Below are positions 46,087 through 57,569 of a stretch of DNA of 63,092 nt, in pieces. This DNA is from Bartonella vinsonii subsp. arupensis OK-94-513 (lineage in GTDB: Bacteria > Pseudomonadota > Alphaproteobacteria > Rhizobiales > Rhizobiaceae). The stretch covers positions 780,580-843,671 of the forward strand of contig NZ_JH725037.1 in the NCBI RefSeq assembly GCF_000278235.1, read 5' to 3'. The notes beneath the pieces were generated by a model. It did no database searches. It saw only the letters and a list, made by a program, of their open reading frames with translations, and was not told where the DNA came from. A program made the translations under genes and the position numbers. Position 1 is the first letter of the stretch. Every line of letters begins with the position of its first letter.

Positions 46087-48255
46087 TCATGTAGTTTCAT
46101 GGATGGATTGTTCGCTGTGATGGGTTAAGGGATCATCCGCAATTGCCAATTCGATTTTCTGTAGTTGTTTGATTTCATCACGAAGGCGTGCTGCTTCTTC
46201 AAAGTTAAGGTTAGCTGCTGCTTCACGCATTGATTTTTCGAGTTGTTGAATCTGAAGTGCTAAATTGTTGCCAACCTTATTATTTTGCATCATAAAATCA
46301 GAAATATTTGTAGGAGTACGGTCATTTTCGCATCCTAAATTAAGAATATCGCTGATATTTTTTTTGATACTGGTTGGTGTAATATGGTGTTCTTCATTAT
46401 AGGCGATTTGTTTTTGTCGACGTCTTTGTGTTTCATGTAAAGCTCGTTCTATGGAACCCGTCATTGTATCTGCATAGAGGATAACACGCCCATCTACATT
46501 ACGTGCAGCACGTCCGATTGTTTGTATGAGTGAAGTTTCAGAGCGCAAAAAACCCTCTTTATCGGCATCTAGAATGGCGACAAAACCACATTCTGGAATA
46601 TCTAAACCTTCTCGAAGCAGGTTGATGCCAATGAGGACATCAAAGGTGCCAAGCCGAAGATCACGTAGAATTTCAATGCGTTCTAATGTATCAATATCAG
46701 AATGCATATAGCGTACGCGGATACCTTGTTCGTGGAGATATTCTGTCAAATCTTCGGCCATACGCTTGGTCAGAACAGTTACCAATGTACGGTAGCCTTT
46801 ATGAGTTGTTTTGCGAATTTCGTTCACAACATCATCAACCTGATTGCCTGCTGGACGAACTTCTGTTGAGGGATCAATAAGGCCTGTTGGACGAATAATT
46901 TGTTCAGCAAAAATGCCTTGAGATTGTTCCATTTCCCAGCGTCCAGGTGTTGCGGAGACAGCAATAGTTTGTGGGCGCATGGCATCCCATTCTTCAAAGC
47001 GCAAAGGACGATTATCCATACAGGAAGGGAGGCGAAATCCGTATTCTGCTAGGGTTGCTTTTCTTCGAAAGTCTCCTCGATACATGCCTCCAATTTGGGG
47101 AATCGTTACATGGCTTTCATCAATAAAAACAAGAGCATTGTTTGGAATATATTCAAACAAGGTTGGTGGTGGTTCTCCGGGTTTTCTTCCTGTTAAGTAG
47201 CGTGAATAATTTTCAATTCCGGGGCAAGATCCGGTTGTTTCCAACATTTCTAAATCGAAAATTGTACGCTGTTCTAAACGTTGTGCCTCTAAAAGACGTC
47301 CAGCAGCATTCAACTCATCAAGACGTTGAACGAGTTCCATTTTGATTGATTTCATCGCTTGATTGAGCGTTGGTCGTGGTGTTACATAGTGCGAATTGGC
47401 ATAAATTTTAATAGATTGAAGATTATCTGTTTTTTGACCTGTGAGAGGATCAAATTCGGTAATTGTTTCCACTTCATCACCAAATAGAGAGAGACGCCAG
47501 GCACGATCTTCAAGGTGAGCAGGGAAGATTTCGATTGTATCCCCTCGGACACGAAAGGAACCGCGAATGAAATTGATATCTTGTCGACGATAATGTTGAG
47601 AAACTAAATCAGTCAGTAATTTTCGTTGATTGAGTTTGTCACCTTTTTCTATTTTGAAAGTCATAGCAGTATAGGTTTCTACTGAACCAATCCCGTAAAT
47701 ACAGGATACAGATGCAACAATAATGACATCATCACGTTCAAGGACAGCGCGTGTTGCAGCATGGCGCATACGGTCGATTTGTTCATTAATTGAGGATTCT
47801 TTTTCAATATAGGTGTCAGAGCGTGCAACGTAGGCTTCTGGCTGATAATAGTCATAATAGGAAACAAAATATTCTACGGCATTGTGGGGAAAAAAGTTTT
47901 TAAATTCTCCGTAAAGTTGTGCTGCTAGAGTTTTATTGGGGGCTAAGATCAAAGCTGGACGCTGCGTTTTTTCAATGATTTTAGCCATTGTGTAAGTTTT
48001 TCCTGATCCAGTAACTCCCAAAAGCACTTGCGTACGTTCATTTTTTTCAATTCCTTCAACCAGAGTTTTGATTGCTTTAGGCTGATCTCCTGCTGGTTTA
48101 AAGGATGTCTCGAGTTGAAAGGAAATGCCACCTTCAGATTTTTCAGGACGAACAGGACGGTGGGGTGTCCATAAGGCTCCATTTTTAAAAAGAGGATTGC
48201 CCGAGGCAATCAGTGCGGAAAGAGCTTCAACTGTTGCTGTAACACCATTTTTCAT
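46087..48255 (-). CDS. uvrB: Excinuclease ABC subunit B
   Basis: The 722-residue UvrB binds damaged DNA with UvrA and hands it to UvrC. It has Walker [11 protein letters not shown] (near residue 80), the beta-hairpin [36 protein letters not shown], Walker B DESHV, helicase motifs [10 protein letters not shown] and QTIGRAARN, and the C-terminal UvrC-binding helical hairpin ([27 protein letters not shown]). An extra N-terminal stretch (to [14 protein letters not shown], about residue 43) is typical of the alphaproteobacterial proteins. Confidence 0.98.
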   Translation of the reverse strand: MKNGVTATVEALSALIASGNPLFKNGALWTPHRPVRPEKSEGGISFQLETSFKPAGDQPKAIKTLVEGIEKNERTQVLLGVTGSGKTYTMAKIIEKTQRPALILAPNKTLAAQLYGEFKNFFPHNAVEYFVSYYDYYQPEAYVARSDTYIEKESSINEQIDRMRHAATRAVLERDDVIIVASVSCIYGIGSVETYTAMTFKIEKGDKLNQRKLLTDLVSQHYRRQDINFIRGSFRVRGDTIEIFPAHLEDRAWRLSLFGDEVETITEFDPLTGQKTDNLQSIKIYANSHYVTPRPTLNQAMKSIKMELVQRLDELNAAGRLLEAQRLEQRTIFDLEMLETTGSCPGIENYSRYLTGRKPGEPPPTLFEYIPNNALVFIDESHVTIPQIGGMYRGDFRRKATLAEYGFRLPSCMDNRPLRFEEWDAMRPQTIAVSATPGRWEMEQSQGIFAEQIIRPTGLIDPSTEVRPAGNQVDDVVNEIRKTTHKGYRTLVTVLTKRMAEDLTEYLHEQGIRVRYMHSDIDTLERIEILRDLRLGTFDVLIGINLLREGLDIPECGFVAILDADKEGFLRSETSLIQTIGRAARNVDGRVILYADTMTGSIERALHETQRRRQKQIAYNEEHHITPTSIKKNISDILNLGCENDRTPTNISDFMMQNNKVGNNLALQIQQLEKSMREAAANLNFEEAARLRDEIKQLQKIELAIADDPLTHHSEQSIHETT

Positions 48256-48387
48256 TCATTCTTCCTTGGATATAGAAATATATGTTTTTTTTAAGAAAAT
48301 ATCCCATTCACCAGTTTGATTAAAAGAACGATAAAGCGTTATTTAGCAGTTCTATTTCGGCTTATTGAGTATTTCATAGGATATTTA

Positions 48388-48795
48388 TTAGTTCTCTGAA
48401 GCGTTTCTTTTGACGTTTTTAGTGTGATGACAGCTTCTTTCGTTTATACCATAAAGATCTTCACCACGCTGATTACGGACATTGAGGCCATACATATTAC
48501 AATTTGTTTCTAGAGGCATTGCGTATGTATGATAAAGATCATTTCCCTCTTTAAAGGAGAGGTAACGAGATGATACCCAACCTGTTTGAGCGTTATATCT
48601 GATATGACACCAGTTTCCTTCACAGGTTCGGACAAAGACCACTTTTCCTGCGGGAATAAGACCACGAAGTGCATGTTGTATGCTTGGTCCTGCTCTAAAA
48701 TTAAGATTGCTTACAACAAAAGCATCTGCTGCTCTGGATACCGTTGTGTTGAGAGAGAGAAAGCTAAACACAAAAAAAAATATTAAGTTTTTCAT
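48388..48795 (-). CDS. Exported SH3-domain protein
   Basis: The 135-residue product has a signal peptide (MKNLIFFFVFSFLSLNTTVSRAA) and one bacterial SH3 domain (about 25-80: NLNFRAGPSIQHALRGLIPAGKVVFVRTCEGNWCHIRYNAQTGWVSSRYL). A cysteine-containing tail follows (NCNMYGLNVRNQRGEDLYGINERSCHH). Bacterial SH3 domains often bind peptidoglycan or proteins in the envelope. No enzymatic domain is attached, so this may be an adaptor or inhibitor. It is transcribed toward uvrB but separated by about 130 bp. Confidence 0.85.
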   Translation of the reverse strand: MKNLIFFFVFSFLSLNTTVSRAADAFVVSNLNFRAGPSIQHALRGLIPAGKVVFVRTCEGNWCHIRYNAQTGWVSSRYLSFKEGNDLYHTYAMPLETNCNMYGLNVRNQRGEDLYGINERSCHHTKNVKRNASEN

Positions 48796-49119
48796 TTTTC
48801 CACAGAGGGTCCCTTCAGAGATTTCTCTTCACTTCCTATGAGATCTCCTTCACTATATTATGATAAAGTAAAAAAAATACAATTGTTTCTTCTTTAAGCT
48901 TTTGATTATAGGAGCTTAGTTGAATATTTTAGTTTACCAATATTGGAATTATTTAAACAAAATTTGGTGAGTGCTTTGTCTTCCTTGTTATTTTTATATG
49001 GAAAATAAGGATGCGGTACTATATAATTATAAATTGTGGTTTTCGGATTCCAAAAGTGATTTTGGGAGCCGTTTTTTATGTTTTTATTGAGCCTTCCGTG
49101 TAACAGAAAGGGACGGATT
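48796..49119. other. Non-coding gap between the SH3 gene and greA
   Basis: About 320 bp separate these divergent genes and hold both promoters. I see no RNA gene or repeat. Confidence 0.5.
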
Positions 49120-49593
49120 ATGAAAAAAGTTCCGATGACTACAGCTGGTTTTGAAAGTCTTAAAGAGGAGTTGCGTTGGCGTCAGCAACAGGAACGTCCA
49201 CGAATTATTGAAGCAATTTCTGAGGCGCGTGCGCATGGGGATCTTTCAGAAAATGCTGAATATCATGCCGCTAAAGAAGCGCAAAGTCATAATGAGGGGC
49301 GTATCAATGAGCTTGAAGATTATATTGCACGGGCGGAAGTTATTAATGTCTCGCGTCTTTCAGGCGACAAAATTAAATTTGGTGCCACTATCAAGCTTTT
49401 GGACGAGGATACTGAAGAAAAAAAGGTTTATCAGATTGTTGGTGATCAAGAAGCTGACGTAAAAACCGGTAAAATCTCTATTTCCTCACCTATTGCACGT
49501 GCACTTATTGGGAAGCAAGAGGGGGATGTGATTGAAGTGAATGCACCTGGTGGAGCGCATAATTATGAAATTATTGAAGTTCAGTATATCTAA
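49120..49593 (+). CDS. greA: Transcription elongation factor GreA
   Basis: The ATG at 49120 follows AAGGGACGG; an upstream in-frame ATG (49078) adds 14 unrelated residues. The 157-residue protein has the N-terminal coiled-coil hairpin (about 1-78), including the tip [16 protein letters not shown] with acidic D/E residues, and the C-terminal FKBP-like domain ([26 protein letters not shown]). It enters the RNA polymerase channel and rescues backtracked complexes by transcript cleavage. It is 6 bp upstream of a glycosyltransferase gene. Confidence 0.98.
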   Translation: MKKVPMTTAGFESLKEELRWRQQQERPRIIEAISEARAHGDLSENAEYHAAKEAQSHNEGRINELEDYIARAEVINVSRLSGDKIKFGATIKLLDEDTEEKKVYQIVGDQEADVKTGKISISSPIARALIGKQEGDVIEVNAPGGAHNYEIIEVQYI

Positions 49594-49599
49594 ACTGTT

Positions 49600-50658
49600 A
49601 TGCGTGTATCTTTAAAAGAGACTGAGATCATTGCTCCTCATTTTAAAAAGCGTTTATCGGGCGTAACGTCTACAGTTATTCAGCTTATTCCATTACAGCG
49701 TAAGCAAGGTGTGTGTATATCCACTTTTGGTTTTGGATTACCTAAAAATTTGCCCGCTCTTGCTTTTAAAGATCTTTTCGGACTTTGGAAAAGTCCGAAG
49801 GGCAGGCCCTTTCGTATTTGGCATGCACGACGCAATATTGAAATGCTTTGTGGAGTCTTTTTACGTGATGTTTTGCGGATGAAGCTAAAGCTCATCTTTA
49901 CATCAGCTTCTCGACGTCATCATAAGCCTTTTACTAAATGGTTGTTGCGTCGTATGGATAAGGTGATTGCTACCAGTGCATGCACGGGGACTTACCTAGA
50001 GGTGCCTCACCAAGTTATTATGCATGGGGTGGATGTTAGGCGTTTTTCTCCACCACAAACTGTTGAAGATCATTTTGCTTCGTCGGGGTTTCCCGGAAAA
50101 TATGCTGTCGGGTGTTTTGGGCGTGTGCGTTATTTAAAGGGCATCGATTTGTTTGTCGATGCAATGATAACATTATTGCCACGCTATCCTGAGTGGACAG
50201 CACTTATTGCTGGTCGTACGACGGAACAACATTATCAGTTTGAAAAAAAATTACGTCAGAAGATTACTGAAGCCGGTTTGAATGACCGTATTATTTTTCT
50301 TGGTGAGGTGCTGAATACACCTGTGTGGTATCGTCGCTTGTCGCTTTATGTGGCGCCTTCTCGTATGGAAGGTTTTGGTTTAACTCCATTGGAGGCAATG
50401 GCGTCGCAAACAGCTGTAGTGACCAGTGATGTGGGAATCTTTAAAGAATTGGTGGTAGAGGGAACAGGAACGGTTGTTAAAGTAGGAGATGGAGATGCTT
50501 TAACAGAAGCGATTGAACCTTATTTTGCTGATTTAGAAAAAACCTTAAAAGCAGGACAAAAAGCATTAACGCATGTTCGCACCCATTTCCCTTTGGAAAA
50601 GGAGGCGGCAGCAATCGGAAGTGTTTACGCGGAAATGTTTGCGGAGAAAACATTTTAA
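49600..50658 (+). CDS. lpcC: LPS core mannosyltransferase, LpcC/LpsB type (GT4 family)
   Basis: The 352-residue glycosyltransferase has two Rossmann-like halves. Donor-binding residues are seen in FGRVRYLKGIDLFVDAM and APSRMEGFGLTPLEAMASQTAVV with the E-x7-E motif. It matches the LpcC/LpsB proteins of Rhizobium and Sinorhizobium, which add mannose to the inner core of LPS from GDP-mannose. In Sinorhizobium lpsB also follows greA, with trxB and lsrB a few genes later; here trxB and lsrB also follow after trkH, so synteny backs the assignment. Confidence 0.85.
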   Translation: MRVSLKETEIIAPHFKKRLSGVTSTVIQLIPLQRKQGVCISTFGFGLPKNLPALAFKDLFGLWKSPKGRPFRIWHARRNIEMLCGVFLRDVLRMKLKLIFTSASRRHHKPFTKWLLRRMDKVIATSACTGTYLEVPHQVIMHGVDVRRFSPPQTVEDHFASSGFPGKYAVGCFGRVRYLKGIDLFVDAMITLLPRYPEWTALIAGRTTEQHYQFEKKLRQKITEAGLNDRIIFLGEVLNTPVWYRRLSLYVAPSRMEGFGLTPLEAMASQTAVVTSDVGIFKELVVEGTGTVVKVGDGDALTEAIEPYFADLEKTLKAGQKALTHVRTHFPLEKEAAAIGSVYAEMFAEKTF

Positions 50659-51200
50659 ATATATAAAGAAATCTTCCTGAGAAGCTCAGAGTATGCGTAG
50701 CTCTAAAAATTTCTATAAAAAATCTTATCAAGATAACAGTTTAATAACAAATCTTGTGTCACAAGATTGAGATGTGTTTTTGAAGTAATGCAATGATAAA
50801 CTCTCAAAGTTTTTCACAAAAGAGCTGCCATTTTATGCTTTTAGAGTGATGGGGATTACAGGTAAAAAGGTGGTTATTTCTTACTTTTTAATGTTTTTTA
50901 AAAAGAGAGAGTGGTGTTCTTTACTATGGGGCTGGACTCTTGAAGCTGTTTTGTATTGCTCCTAGAGAGCAATGGTCGTGCATTTTTCAATAATAAAAAT
51001 TTTATGAAGTGTGCCATAGTAGAAGAAGTCTTTGTAAAATAATCGATTGTTATTCTAAATAAGAAGCCATTGTTAAAATAATTTAGCTGAAGTGCGTGAA
51101 GTTTTTAAAGACTATTCAATAAACTGAATTGAAGCCGAAGTTTATAATCTACATTATTTATCGTGTAATTTCTGATCATTACAGAAACAAATGCTATTCA
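50659..51200. other. Non-coding gap between lpcC and trkH
   Basis: About 540 bp without a gene between convergent ends. A perfect odd palindrome, AATCTTGTG-T-CACAAGATT at 50750-50768, is the only structure. It lacks a following T-run and such dyads arise by chance in this size of sequence. In Sinorhizobium, lpsE, lpsD, lpsC and lrp occupy this place; no trace is seen here. Confidence 0.5.
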
Positions 51201-52607
51201 TTAAAATTGTTCACGCCAAAAAGCGGGGATAAAAAGTACGAATATGGTTATAATTTCAAGACGTCCAGCGAGCATAAGAAAACTTAAAATCCATAGTGCG
51301 TTATCATTAATTGTAGAGAAATTACCAGCAGGACCAATGATATCTCCAAAACCTGGACCAATATTTGAAAGGGCGGTTAAAACTCCGGTAAATGCAGACG
51401 TAAAATCAAGACCAGTTGTGAGCAAAAGCGCAGTGCCGATAACAAGACAGAACATGTAAAGGCATACAAAAAACAAAACTGCTTTGGCAACGTCGTTCGA
51501 TATATTTGAATGATCATAGTGCGTTTTTACGATAACATTAGGCGAAAGAAGTTTTGCTATATTGGTTTGTGTGATACGCCAAAGGATAATGAGGCGATTG
51601 ATTTTCATACCACCAGAGGTAGAGCCTGCACATCCCCCTGTAAAAGAAATAATGAAAAAAATTCCAAGTGCCAAAGGTCCCCAAAGTTGGTAATCTTCTG
51701 CGCTATAGCCAGTGGTGCTTATAATAGATGAAAGGTGAAAAATAACATCGAGGAAAATCCAGTGAAAGGTGCGATGGTCATGAAGACGCAACCATGCTGC
51801 TAAGACAAAGCTGAAGAAAAAAACGATATTGAGAAAAACAATTACTTGGGGATCAATGAAGCGTTTGGAGTGACCTGGAAGCACTAATTTAACATAGAGC
51901 ACAAAGGGTAAGGCAGAGAGTAACATAAAGATTGTTGAAACAATCAAGATAGCTGGTTTATCAGAAAAATGGCCAAAAGAAGCGTCATGGGTTGAGAAAC
52001 CAGCTGTCGCTACTGTGCTCATTGCATGGTTGATGGCATCAAATAAGCTCATGCCTGAAGCAAAATAGGAAAGCATGCAAGCCAATGTTAGCCCAACATA
52101 AGCTATGATAATTCCGTTAGCAATTTGGTTGATGCGCGGCAATATTTTTTCAGATTTATCTGATGATTCCATATGAAATAGTCGCACTCCACCAACACGC
52201 AGTGAAGGCAAAAGCAACAATGCTAAACCGATAAAGCCAATACCTCCAATCCAACATATAAGTGAACGCCATAACAAAATACTTCGTGATAAATTGTCAA
52301 GACCAGTGAGTACTGTGGAGCCTGTGGTTGTAATTCCAGAGACGGATTCAAAGATTGCTCCTGCTAGCGAAATTGGTAGAGGAGAAAGATAAAGGGGAAG
52401 GGCGCCTACGACACTCCCTGTTAGCCAAAGACAAACGGTAAGCATAAAGCCAAGCCGTGCCGAAAAACGACAGGTAGCACCACTCGTTGCTAAAAGAATC
52501 AGCGTTGCTAGCATGGTAGTTATGGCACAAGAGTAGAGAAAGATTACCCAATTATGATTGTTGTCGTGCAAATCCACAAAAATTGGCAGAAGCATTGCTC
52601 CTCCCAT
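51201..52607 (-). CDS. trkH: TrkH-family potassium uptake channel, start uncertain
   Basis: The frame gives 468 residues from the ATG at 52607. It has the TrkH repeat structure of about ten membrane segments, with P-loop filters such as SGITTTGSTVLTGLDNL, TAGFSTHDASFG, SSIISTTGYSAEDYQ and LSNIGPGFGDIIGPAG. TrkH takes up potassium together with the cytoplasmic TrkA regulator. The first helix looks short: the frame is open for 18 more codons upstream of 52607 and those codons read like the missing half of the helix, but contain no ATG, GTG or TTG. A non-canonical start (ACG or ATT) is therefore possible. Confidence 0.9.
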   Translation of the reverse strand: MGGAMLLPIFVDLHDNNHNWVIFLYSCAITTMLATLILLATSGATCRFSARLGFMLTVCLWLTGSVVGALPLYLSPLPISLAGAIFESVSGITTTGSTVLTGLDNLSRSILLWRSLICWIGGIGFIGLALLLLPSLRVGGVRLFHMESSDKSEKILPRINQIANGIIIAYVGLTLACMLSYFASGMSLFDAINHAMSTVATAGFSTHDASFGHFSDKPAILIVSTIFMLLSALPFVLYVKLVLPGHSKRFIDPQVIVFLNIVFFFSFVLAAWLRLHDHRTFHWIFLDVIFHLSSIISTTGYSAEDYQLWGPLALGIFFIISFTGGCAGSTSGGMKINRLIILWRITQTNIAKLLSPNVIVKTHYDHSNISNDVAKAVLFFVCLYMFCLVIGTALLLTTGLDFTSAFTGVLTALSNIGPGFGDIIGPAGNFSTINDNALWILSFLMLAGRLEIITIFVLFIPAFWREQF

Positions 52608-52903
52608 GATTAATGCAAAACGTGCACAGACATTGATAATAAACTGAAAAATGACCGTTACCTATCTTTGTATGACTTTTTGTTAAGATTTTATGTTCAT
52701 AAGAATTTACGTTTTTTTCTTTATAGGATAAAGATTAATTTCTATATTATACGTGCCTTGATGAATTGACGATGATCTTTTTACTAAACTTCAAAAGGGT
52801 TACATATACACAATAATTTAAATTGTTGAAAAATGTTTTTTTAAAAAAGCTCCATTTCGTTGTAATTTATAATAATTAAATAAGAAAAAATGAAGGGGAT
52901 TCT

Positions 52904-53863
52904 ATGGTACCGTCGCATATTCGTTTGCTTATCATTGGCTCAGGTCCAGCTGGTTATACAGCGGCGATTTATGCAGCAAGAGCAATGCTCAAGCCCGTTT
53001 TGGTTACTGGTTTGCAGCAAGGTGGACAGTTGACGATTACAACGGATGTTGAAAATTATCCAGGTTTTGCTGATTCAATTCAAGGACCATGGTTGATGGA
53101 ACAAATGGCAAAACAAGCTGAAAATATGGGTACAAAAATTGTCTATGATAGTATTATAAAGGCTGATTTATTAAAGTACCCTTTTATCTTATATGGAGAT
53201 TCAGGAACGCAATATTGTTGTGATGCCCTCATTATTGCAACAGGGGCGCAGGCACGTTGGCTTGGTTTGGAAAGTGAACAGACTTTTATGGGCGGTGGTG
53301 TTTCTGCTTGCGCTACGTGTGATGGATTTTTTTATCGTGATAAGGATGTCATTGTGGTGGGAGGGGGAAATACAGCTATTGAAGAAGCGCTTTATTTATC
53401 ACATTTGGCAAAGAGTGTAAGTGTGGTTCATCGGAGAGGTTATTTTCGGGCAGAGAAAATTTTGCAAGATAGATTGCTTGCTCGTGATAATGTACGTGTT
53501 CTTTGGGATCATGTGGTAGAAGAAATTGTTGGTTTGCCAGCGCAAGATTCAAGAGGGGCTGTTGTGACAGGTGCGCGGCTTAAGAATGTTAAGACTGGTC
53601 AAGAAATTAAGGTAAATGCCGAGGGAATATTTATTGCCATTGGTCATGATCCTGCTGTTTCTTTGTTTGAAGGACAATTGAAACAAAAACAAGGGGGCTA
53701 TTTATGGACTGTACCAGATTCAACAGCAACAAGCATTGCTGGTGTTTTTGCTGCAGGGGATGTTGCAGATGAGGTATTCCGTCAAGCTGTAACCGCGGCG
53801 GGAAGAGGATGTATGGCGGCGTTGGAAGCGGAACGTTTTTTAGATTTGCAAGCGCAAAAATAG
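52904..53863 (+). CDS. trxB: Thioredoxin reductase
   Basis: The 319-residue flavoprotein reduces thioredoxin with NADPH. It has the FAD-binding motif IIGSGPAGYTAAIYAARA (residues 10-27), the redox-active pair C136-A-T-C139, the NADPH motif VVGGGNTAIEEAL and the C-terminal FAD motif GVFAAGDVADEVFRQAVTAAGRG. The length is normal. It lies 11 bp upstream of the LysR gene, so the two are co-transcribed, as in Sinorhizobium and Brucella. Confidence 0.98.
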   Translation: MVPSHIRLLIIGSGPAGYTAAIYAARAMLKPVLVTGLQQGGQLTITTDVENYPGFADSIQGPWLMEQMAKQAENMGTKIVYDSIIKADLLKYPFILYGDSGTQYCCDALIIATGAQARWLGLESEQTFMGGGVSACATCDGFFYRDKDVIVVGGGNTAIEEALYLSHLAKSVSVVHRRGYFRAEKILQDRLLARDNVRVLWDHVVEEIVGLPAQDSRGAVVTGARLKNVKTGQEIKVNAEGIFIAIGHDPAVSLFEGQLKQKQGGYLWTVPDSTATSIAGVFAAGDVADEVFRQAVTAAGRGCMAALEAERFLDLQAQK

Positions 53864-53874
53864 GAGGCTAAATT

Positions 53875-54780
53875 GTGACATCACCGTTGGATTGGGATAA
53901 GCTAAGGGTTTTTCATGCTGCGGCAGAGGCAGGTTCTTTTACCCATGCAGCCCAAAAGCTTTATTTATCTCAATCAGCGATTTCACGGCAGGTTTCCGCT
54001 TTAGAGCAGGAGGTGGGTGTATCCTTGTTTCAGCGTCATGCTCGTGGGTTAATCTTAACTGAGCAAGGAGAAATTCTTTATCGTACAACCCATGAAGTTT
54101 TGATGAAGCTTGAGAGTGCACGCTCGCAATTAAGTGAAAGTTGTGAAAAGCCAACAGGGAGTTTACGTGTTACATCGACCTTTGGAGTAGGGGCAGGATG
54201 GCTTGTGGAGCGTATGCCAGAATTTCTGAGTCTTTATCCAGATATACAAGTTCAACTCTTGTTTGATGATAAAGAACTTGATTTGACAATGGGGCACGCA
54301 GACTGTGCTGTTCGTTTACATCAGCCTCAACAGCCTGATCTTATACAAAGAAAGCTCTTTACAATTCATATGCATGTTTATGCTTCGGAAAATTATATTA
54401 CAAATTATGGCAAGCCAGAAACACTGTCTGAGCTGGATGCGCATCGTATTATTTCATTCGGTGAACCTGTTCCATCTTATTTATCTGGTTTAAATTGGTT
54501 GGAAAAGGCTGGTAGAAATGATGGGTCTTTGCGTCTTTCAGTATTACGAATCAACAATATCATCTCAATCAAGAATGCAATTATGTGTGATCTTGGTATT
54601 GCTGTGCTTCCTGATTATATTGTAAATAATGATGAACGACTCGTACGTCTTTTCCCTGATATAGTTGATATTCCTTCTTTTGATACTTTTTTTTGTTATC
54701 CTTACGCTTTAAAAAATTTGGCTAAGTTGAAAGCTTTTCGAGATTATATTTTTTTAAAAGCGCGTCAGTGGTCTTTTTAA
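53875..54780 (+). CDS. lsrB: LysR regulator of the LsrB/VtlR group
   Basis: The 301-residue regulator starts with GTG after AGGAGG. The N-terminal winged HTH (about 1-65: DWDKLRVFHAAAEAGSFTHAAQKLYLSQSAISRQVSALEQEVG) and the LysR substrate domain (about 95-290) are complete. The start MTSPLDWDKLRVFHAA and location after trxB are those of LsrB (Sinorhizobium, redox-linked, controls LPS genes) and VtlR (Brucella virulence regulator that activates AbcR2). Cysteines are at about residues 90, 144, 238 and 274; C238 agrees in position with a Sinorhizobium LsrB redox cysteine from memory. A small RNA locus lies right downstream. Confidence 0.9.
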   Translation: MTSPLDWDKLRVFHAAAEAGSFTHAAQKLYLSQSAISRQVSALEQEVGVSLFQRHARGLILTEQGEILYRTTHEVLMKLESARSQLSESCEKPTGSLRVTSTFGVGAGWLVERMPEFLSLYPDIQVQLLFDDKELDLTMGHADCAVRLHQPQQPDLIQRKLFTIHMHVYASENYITNYGKPETLSELDAHRIISFGEPVPSYLSGLNWLEKAGRNDGSLRLSVLRINNIISIKNAIMCDLGIAVLPDYIVNNDERLVRLFPDIVDIPSFDTFFCYPYALKNLAKLKAFRDYIFLKARQWSF

Positions 54781-54796
54781 TGGTGTAACATTTTAA

Positions 54797-54817
54797 GCTA
54801 TGTGTTTATTGCATAGC
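54797..54817 (+). promoter_or_regulatory. Candidate LsrB/VtlR operator (LysR box) for the abcR promoter
   Basis: A perfect dyad GCTATG-N9-CATAGC contains the LysR-type T-N11-A core. It starts 17 bp after the lsrB stop and its centre (about 54807) lies near -70 from the predicted start of the small RNA, a common distance for LysR activators. The protein that binds is inferred. Confidence 0.6.
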
Positions 54818-54879
54818 AGATACGCTGAAGTCTTTATTGTGCTTTTTCTTATAAAATGACATAGAGTATTATCTCTTGA

Positions 54880-54993
54880 TTATGTTGCCTCCCATTGCAT
54901 TTTCTTGAGTGTTCCCTTACGAAAGTCTGTCAGATTGATTTTATCTCTGGGGATTTTCCAAATTTGCCGGGCAGTTTGTCCGGCTTTTTTTTT
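54880..54993 (+). ncRNA. abcR: Candidate AbcR-family (alpha-r15) trans-acting small RNA
   Basis: Directly downstream of lsrB, about 114 nt with no open frame end in a rho-independent terminator. Near the 5' end are the unpaired, pyrimidine-rich anti-Shine-Dalgarno-like motifs GCCTCCC and, 20 nt later, GTTCCCTT, which are the hallmark of AbcR RNAs. A small hairpin TGGGGATTTTCCA precedes the terminator. In Sinorhizobium and Brucella, AbcR genes are controlled by LsrB/VtlR, and in Sinorhizobium they lie next to lsrB. A -10-like TATTAT is at 54867-54872. AbcR RNAs, with Hfq, repress many ABC transporter mRNAs. I could not align it to known AbcR, so identity rests on motifs, position and control elements. 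Confidence 0.65.
54966..54993 (+). terminator. Rho-independent terminator of the candidate AbcR RNA
   Basis: GCCGG and CCGGC flank a 9-nt loop and nine T's follow. The long T-run is typical of Hfq-binding small RNAs. Confidence 0.88.
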
Positions 54994-55466
54994 GATTCTA
55001 GAATAGTATCCCAAAATGCAGATCTCTTGGCAGATGATAAAAAAAATATAACTTTTATGGATATCCAACGTTTTTTCTAGGTACATCAAGGTATGATAGC
55101 TTTGAAGATTATTTGAATTATGATGATCATTGCGCAATAAGTAAGGTTTGATAAGGAAGCATAGTACTTAGTAAGTGACCACAGTTTCTTTAGCTATACA
55201 AATTTAATGAATAAGTATGGACTTTACGAGCTATAAAAAGCTTTGAAAGAGTACGTTATATAAGAGACTCATTTTTAAAATTTCTTGTTTTTCACAAGGC
55301 GAAATAGGATATTTCATTTTTTGTTTCTGTTTTCGATAGATATATCGCTTCACTAGTACTATTTTCTAAAAAGCCTCTTTATTCATGCCATAATCTTACG
55401 GATGAAAATCTCTCAGATAAACTGATCTACAAAAAAAACTATAACAGTAGATGATGCTCAAAGTTT
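54994..55466. other. Non-coding gap after the small RNA
   Basis: About 470 bp between the small RNA terminator and the aspartate aminotransferase end. I looked for a second AbcR copy in tandem, as in some relatives, and see none. Confidence 0.5.
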
Positions 55467-57512
<2,046 letters not shown>

Positions 57513-57549
57513 AAAAAAACCTTCGTCTTTACAGACGAAGGTTTTTTTT
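57513..57549. terminator. Terminator after cspA
   Basis: A strong hairpin AACCTTCGTCT / AGACGAAGGTT with A and T tracts on both sides lies 21 bp beyond the cspA stop. It should end cspA transcripts and also block read-through in the other direction. Confidence 0.92.
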
Positions 57550-57569
57550 AATATTGCAGAATTAAAAGA

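Noticed and set aside
50750-50768. Perfect odd palindrome AATCTTGTG-T-CACAAGATT as terminator or operator
   Set aside because: No T-run follows, it is 90 bp from the nearest gene end, and dyads with 9-bp arms are expected once or twice by chance in a window of this size.
54994-55140. Possible second AbcR copy in tandem
   Set aside because: No second terminator hairpin with T-run and no paired CTCCC/TTCCC motifs were found.
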